Positions 59,820 through 64,000 of a DNA stretch of 64,000 bases are shown here, piece after piece. Below the pieces are notes generated by a model. It searched no databases, was not told the DNA's origin, and saw nothing but the letters and a program-made list of their open reading frames with translations. Origin of the DNA: Flavobacteriales bacterium (GTDB taxonomy: Bacteria > Bacteroidota > Bacteroidia > Flavobacteriales_D > Crocinitomicaceae); NCBI GenBank assembly GCA_015665275.1, contig JADFAL010000001.1, positions 1-64,000 on the forward strand, written 5' to 3'. The first letter of the stretch is position 1; every line of letters begins with the position of its first letter. The position numbers and the translations under genes are program-made.

Positions 59820-62664
59820 TCAACGCAGCCGCCGAAAGCACAACGGCATAATTGCCATTGGCAAGCTTCAAGTCCAAATTAATGATCTGCAGATCTTTGA
59901 ATTCTTCATCGAAAACAACGCGGCCGTCCATAGAAATTACCTGAACACTAATACGATCCAATTCGTCTGGAAGTTCAATTTGGAAGGCACCTGTGTTTGG
60001 GTTTGGATATAAAATCACGTTAGATGATTCCAATTCACTCAAGCTTAAGAACGGGTTGTTGCGCACCTCGTAATGAAACTTGTATGTTTCTGTAGTGTCG
60101 CCATTAGAACCCACAGCCATTACACGGAAGTACATTTGCGTTCCCTCAGCCGAATTGGGCAATGGTTGATCAGAAACCCATTCATTTCCCGTGGTGTTGC
60201 TCATCGGAATGACGTTTCCAAAAGCGGGTGTATTTTCAGACCATTCCACATAAACACTGGTCAACGTATTGTCGTAATCGATAGTGCTCGTTACATATTG
60301 ATCCACGGCTTCCATCGGCAAACTGAACGTTGGTGGATTGGTCATTTCGGTTGTTAAAATTGCAGGGAAGTCCGCGCGATCTTTTAAAGAAAACTCCCAC
60401 AGCCCGCGTCCCCAAGTAGAAGCACGAAGCGTGTTGCTTCCCCATGAGATGTCTAATTCAGAAACAGCCACATTGGGAAGGTCAGGATTGTACAAGCTCC
60501 AAGTATTTCCTCCTATCGGCATGGTATACACGCCAATTTCAGCACCGATGTAGATATTGGATGCGGATGAGTGATCAATTACCACAGACCGAACCGGCAT
60601 GTTACCCAAATTGTTCGTGATGTTCGTCCAGGTGCCTCCACCATCCTCCGTGAGGAACACTTTGTCGCCATTATTTTGATAGGAATTGTACACCACAATT
60701 ATTACGTCGTCGTTGTTTGGGTCGAATGCAATGCTTTGAATACTGCTATTCGGCAAGCCGTTTTTGATGTCTGTAAAAGACAATCCCCCATCTATTGATT
60801 TTTCAATTTGAGAAGATCGGGACACAACAATAATATCAGAGTTGTTGTATGCGATCGCAGCTTTATCTGCCTGTTGATTGCTCGTAAACGTTGTAAATGC
60901 GCCCAATTCGAACCAGTTGTCCCCAAATTCATCCGAACGCCAAACCTCATCGCTGAAGTGATATACTCGGAATTGATTGTTGGGATCGATGAGTAGCGGA
61001 GCAATCCAATCGGCATTTCCAGAGCCGTTTTCACCGGCAGGACTTACGTTGTTCGTGCTTAACCCTCGATTGGTCGTTTGACGGCGAATTCCGTATTGGA
61101 CACTTCCAATCATATAGTCTTTATTGATAGGGTGAATTACCGCTTCCATTCCGTCAGCGCCGTAATATTCAATCCATCCGTTTTCATAAGTGAAGCTTGT
61201 TCCGTTGTCTTGAGATCCCACCATCGTTTGATAGTGATTGGATTGACTTACCCCAAGATTGTAGTATTCACGCAGGCCGGTGTTGTCGTTCAAAATATCC
61301 CACGTTTGACCTTGATCGGAAGTACGAACCATATACCCGTCCGTTCCCACATAGACAACTCCGTTTACGGAAATCATCACACGAGGATCGGCATGTACAT
61401 AGCTTTGCGAATTCTGGAAATTCTCCTGTAGTGTTCCGTTACCATTTTCTGTACTTCCTAGGTACCACCAAGTAGTTTGATCAAATGAAGTTGCACCGTT
61501 GGTAGTAGAGAAAATATCGATGCTTCCGATGTGCATTTCATCTTCGTTCTGATCGTTTACACCAAAGAAAGCAGCTCCTTCTCCAGGATTGGAAATAAAG
61601 GTGAAGTTCAATCCGTCATCTGTCGATTTCCAAACGCCATTCGATGAGGCAAAGAACAAACAGTTCGGGCAATTCGCAGAAACATCAATGTGAGCGCGTG
61701 CATTTCCATTACCGCTTGCTTCATTCGAAAGGTTCCACGTGATTCCACCATCAGTAGAGCGATATACGTAATTTCGGTTTCCGTTGGAATTTCGGTTGTC
61801 CGTAATGTAGATGATATCGGGATTCGTAGGGTGAAAAGCGATGTCGCGTACCTCTGCAGTGGAAAGCGCTTGCGTCCATGTGGCGAGGTTGTCATCTGAG
61901 CGAAAAATTCCTTCTCTTGTAGCAATAAATACCAAATCAGGCACCGTTGGATGATAGGCAACATGATATACATTGAAGTTGTCTCCCAAACCTCCTAGCC
62001 CCACATTTGAAGGGCTGAAGTTGGACAACGACCACGAGTCTCCGCCGTCAATGGACCGATAAATTCCGTGCGAATAGTAATTCCGTGAATTTTGAAGATT
62101 AATCAGTATGGAATCCGGATTGGTAGGAGATACAGCAATAGAATTTACGCCCGTTGCAAAAAGAAAGTCCGTAGAACCTCCTTGCCAGTTGGCACCTCCG
62201 TCTGTTGTTTTCCAGAACCCTCCACTTCGAGATCCGAGATACATTCTGTTGGCATCGCTTGGATTCACGTACAAAGCTTCAATTCGCCCAAGCCCCACCG
62301 AATAATGATCGGTTAAGCTGTCTACCGTTACAGGCCCAAGTTCCTCCCAACCATTCGGAAACAAATCCTTTGGCGTAGGGTTGTTTTGAAGGAATGTTTG
62401 GTACGCTTCTGAAACCAAATATGGGTTTACATTGGCGCGATCCCCTGTGGGATAGTAACGCCCCTCATTGGCACTTTTCCAACGTTGATAGCCTTTCCAA
62501 CCGGAAGCCTCAGCGTTTTTATCGTGCGTTTCGAAATACTTCTCTGCGGCTTCACACACCTCGTAAAAGTTATAGTTCGAATCGTGCATCATCGCCTTCC
62601 AATCTTGAGCATTCACAAATATCGCTCCGAGTAGGAAACCTGCAAGTAGAAAGTTCTTTTTCAT
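59785..62664 (-). CDS. BNR/sortilin-type propeller protein with T9SS type-A sorting domain
   Basis: 959 residues, signal peptide ~1-19 (VNAQ). A short helical region (~20-110) leads to a large propeller with many Asp-box-like repeats (SxDGGxxW: SIDGGDSWSL, STDGGITWNL, TEDGGGTWTN), as in VPS10/sortilin and GH74-like proteins. A Fn3-like domain (~770-865) and a type-A sorting domain (LYPNPNTGAFQIEL, VQVISMDGRVVFDEEF) follow. The glutamate/aspartate pair of true xyloglucanases was not identified, so it is probably a binding protein. It is preceded by a small lipoprotein gene. Confidence 0.88.
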   Translation of the reverse strand: MKKNFLLAGFLLGAIFVNAQDWKAMMHDSNYNFYEVCEAAEKYFETHDKNAEASGWKGYQRWKSANEGRYYPTGDRANVNPYLVSEAYQTFLQNNPTPKDLFPNGWEELGPVTVDSLTDHYSVGLGRIEALYVNPSDANRMYLGSRSGGFWKTTDGGANWQGGSTDFLFATGVNSIAVSPTNPDSILINLQNSRNYYSHGIYRSIDGGDSWSLSNFSPSNVGLGGLGDNFNVYHVAYHPTVPDLVFIATREGIFRSDDNLATWTQALSTAEVRDIAFHPTNPDIIYITDNRNSNGNRNYVYRSTDGGITWNLSNEASGNGNARAHIDVSANCPNCLFFASSNGVWKSTDDGLNFTFISNPGEGAAFFGVNDQNEDEMHIGSIDIFSTTNGATSFDQTTWWYLGSTENGNGTLQENFQNSQSYVHADPRVMISVNGVVYVGTDGYMVRTSDQGQTWDILNDNTGLREYYNLGVSQSNHYQTMVGSQDNGTSFTYENGWIEYYGADGMEAVIHPINKDYMIGSVQYGIRRQTTNRGLSTNNVSPAGENGSGNADWIAPLLIDPNNQFRVYHFSDEVWRSDEFGDNWFELGAFTTFTSNQQADKAAIAYNNSDIIVVSRSSQIEKSIDGGLSFTDIKNGLPNSSIQSIAFDPNNDDVIIVVYNSYQNNGDKVFLTEDGGGTWTNITNNLGNMPVRSVVIDHSSASNIYIGAEIGVYTMPIGGNTWSLYNPDLPNVAVSELDISWGSNTLRASTWGRGLWEFSLKDRADFPAILTTEMTNPPTFSLPMEAVDQYVTSTIDYDNTLTSVYVEWSENTPAFGNVIPMSNTTGNEWVSDQPLPNSAEGTQMYFRVMAVGSNGDTTETYKFHYEVRNNPFLSLSELESSNVILYPNPNTGAFQIELPDELDRISVQVISMDGRVVFDEEFKDLQIINLDLKLANGNYAVVLSAAALNGSYPLVIRRD

Positions 62665-62674
62665 AATATCCTAA

Positions 62675-63040
62675 TTACGGCAAATACAGAGGCGTCAACT
62701 TCGAAATGGTGTCGATTGGCACACTGTGTTGCTTGTTTTTCTTACTAAAATATAGCGTAGCGTTGTCGGAAAAAGTTGTACCTGCCGCTTTCGCGCGATA
62801 GGTAGTTTTCTTTCCTCGTAGGATGAGTGTTTGTTTTCCGTAGCGGAGGCTGTCTAGTTGAATCGCTTCCTCCAGTGTGTCAATTTCAATTACAATTTCC
62901 TGAAATGGTTTTTCTTCTTGCCTTCCCGGATAGAACTCTTGACTGGTACAAGATACGATTGAAACTTTGGGCGCGCAAGAAAATAATAGTAGGAAGCTTA
63001 GAATCCCGAGAATGGGATAGAAGGAGAAATGATTTCGCAT
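62675..63040 (-). CDS. lipoprotein of unknown function
   Basis: 121 residues with lipobox at Cys22 (LLLFSC). The mature part is basic and beta-rich with no known domain (TLILRGKKTTYRAKAAGTTF, KNKQHSVPID). It lies 10 bp upstream of the BNR gene in the same direction and may be co-transcribed with it. Confidence 0.72.
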   Translation of the reverse strand: MRNHFSFYPILGILSFLLLFSCAPKVSIVSCTSQEFYPGRQEEKPFQEIVIEIDTLEEAIQLDSLRYGKQTLILRGKKTTYRAKAAGTTFSDNATLYFSKKNKQHSVPIDTISKLTPLYLP

Positions 63041-63105
63041 AAAGACACAGTTATAGGTACGAAGATACGAATCCTTCAGCTTTAAAATGAAGACGTCAGT
63101 CTGAG

Positions 63106-64000
63106 CTAATCTCTTATCACACGTGATTTGTATTGGCGTTTCAGGGCTTCTATTTCTTCATCACTAAAATTATTTCCACCAATATAAAGGGTATCAACCC
63201 CGGATTCACTCAAGCAATCTGGCAAAGAAGAGATATCTGTGTTGCGAAACCCCAGATAGATCAGGTTCTCCAGTTTGCAAATGTCTTCTGGAATTTCTTG
63301 GATTTTGTTATTTCCCAATCCAATTGCGGCCAGATTTGGGAGTTCAAGAAGCACAGAGGGGAACTCAGTAAAATTATTCAGTTTAAAATAAGCATTTCGC
63401 AAATCGTCAAGTTCGGAAACCCAAGCTGGCAATGAGCTTACTTTGTTTTCGTTGAACTCCAATTTTTTTAGCTGTATACATGTTCTCAAACAAACAGGAA
63501 CTTCGGTTAAGTTATTGAATCCTAACTGAAAAGTTTTGATAGACGGAGGGAGTTTTGCGTTCTTACCACATGAAGAGAGACCATTACTCGTAATGTCTAT
63601 GAAGTAGAGACTTGACATTGCTGAAAAATCAGAATCGAACACAGTTAATTCGTTCCTGCTAATTCGAAACATCTCTAAAGAGACAACCAGCTCTAGCTCT
63701 TTAGGGAGAGTAGTTATTTTGTTTTCCGATATCTGAAAATCACTTAATTGAGAAGCGAACTTTATACTTGACGGTATTTCCTGTATCGCGTTCCGCGTTA
63801 AGTCGAGTTTGTTGAGCTTTGGACAGTTCAGTAAAACAGAGTCAAATTCAGTTACTTTATTTCCGAACAATATAAGCTGAGTTAACCTGGGCAACCGACC
63901 AAAATCATTCGCAGAAGTGAGAAGGTTGTTAGTCATATCGACGCGCTCCAAATTTTCAAGATCAGATATCCAAGAAGGAAGTTCTGCAATCAAACTATTC
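63106..64000 (-). CDS. leucine-rich-repeat protein, N-terminus outside window
   Basis: At least 298 residues, open to the window edge; the TTG at 63993 is not a real start. About twelve leucine-rich repeats of ~22-23 residues run throughout (LTQLILFGNKVTEFDSVLL, NLIYLGFRNTDISSLPDCL), the ribonuclease-inhibitor/Ras-like LRR type used for protein binding. The C-terminus, FSDEEIEALKRQYKSR, caps the array. Whether it is secreted cannot be told without the start. Confidence 0.85.
   Translation of the reverse strand, partial: NSLIAELPSWISDLENLERVDMTNNLLTSANDFGRLPRLTQLILFGNKVTEFDSVLLNCPKLNKLDLTRNAIQEIPSSIKFASQLSDFQISENKITTLPKELELVVSLEMFRISRNELTVFDSDFSAMSSLYFIDITSNGLSSCGKNAKLPPSIKTFQLGFNNLTEVPVCLRTCIQLKKLEFNENKVSSLPAWVSELDDLRNAYFKLNNFTEFPSVLLELPNLAAIGLGNNKIQEIPEDICKLENLIYLGFRNTDISSLPDCLSESGVDTLYIGGNNFSDEEIEALKRQYKSRVIRD

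Noticed and set aside
1-64000. Prophage, IS element, toxin-antitoxin or CRISPR defence system
   Set aside because: No integrase, transposase, structural phage, cas or paired toxin-antitoxin genes and no spaced direct repeats were seen.

Overview
The window looks like chromosomal DNA of a Bacteroidota bacterium, most likely order Flavobacteriales. The evidence is: AT-rich intergenic DNA with TAnnTTTG-type -7 promoter boxes; a gliding-motility lipoprotein gene (gldH) beside holB and a PSP1/RicT gene; a PorP/SprF-family protein beside a type-B sorted giant protein; and at least five further secreted proteins with type IX secretion system (T9SS) type-A C-terminal sorting domains. YtxJ suggests bacillithiol use. 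Family and genus cannot be fixed from this sequence; a Crocinitomicaceae/Cryomorphaceae-type organism is a guess.

Layout. 1-8.2 kb: a truncated thioredoxin-like protein, rpiB, a 683-bp AT-rich gap with two perfect DnaA boxes (possible oriC), a multi-PAS HisKA_2 kinase with its LytTR regulator, rnr and ferritin. 8.3-15.6 kb: a giant propeller sensor fused to an adenylate cyclase and an HD domain, a poly-C/poly-G inverted-repeat element, a universal stress protein, an EamA transporter and an Ala/Glu/Lys-rich coiled-coil protein. 15.7-24.3 kb: holB-ricT-gldH, a DUF2490 protein, a lipoprotein, and the CotH-type T9SS cargo with its PorP/SprF partner. 24.4-34.5 kb: tandem 88-residue GQGCSQCK membrane proteins, a TPR lipoprotein, outer-membrane and T9SS proteins, a flippase-like membrane protein with an EF-hand insertion, an Ig-like lipoprotein, fRMsr and a DEDDy exonuclease. 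34.5-42.9 kb: subtilisin-like T9SS protease, nnr, a broken J-domain gene, tandem lipoproteins, and the pheS-ytxJ-glutaminyl cyclase run.

42.9-52.0 kb is the most accessory-looking part. Seven co-directional genes (two GT2 glycosyltransferases, a GNGPSL-motif protein, two hexapeptide acyltransferases, an SpsF-like cytidylyltransferase and a NeuB/SpsE synthase) form a nonulosonic-acid-type glycan cluster. One of the GT2 proteins is fused to a CMP-sugar synthetase-like domain. The cluster is bracketed by two paralogous VCBS-repeat T9SS proteins that share an unusual 76-residue leader, which suggests, but does not prove, that glycan and cargo are functionally linked.

52-64 kb: a TIGR03032 protein, an FtsE-like ATPase, a 1052-residue TPR protein overlapping a TonB-receptor-like barrel, a membrane protein, a BNR/sortilin-type T9SS protein, a lipoprotein and a truncated leucine-rich-repeat protein.

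Two genes look damaged: the J-domain gene (frameshift/deletion) and an antibiotic-biosynthesis-monooxygenase-like gene (in-frame TAA). Degenerate REP-like palindromes recur in the gaps. I saw no tRNA, rRNA, CRISPR array, IS transposase or prophage gene.
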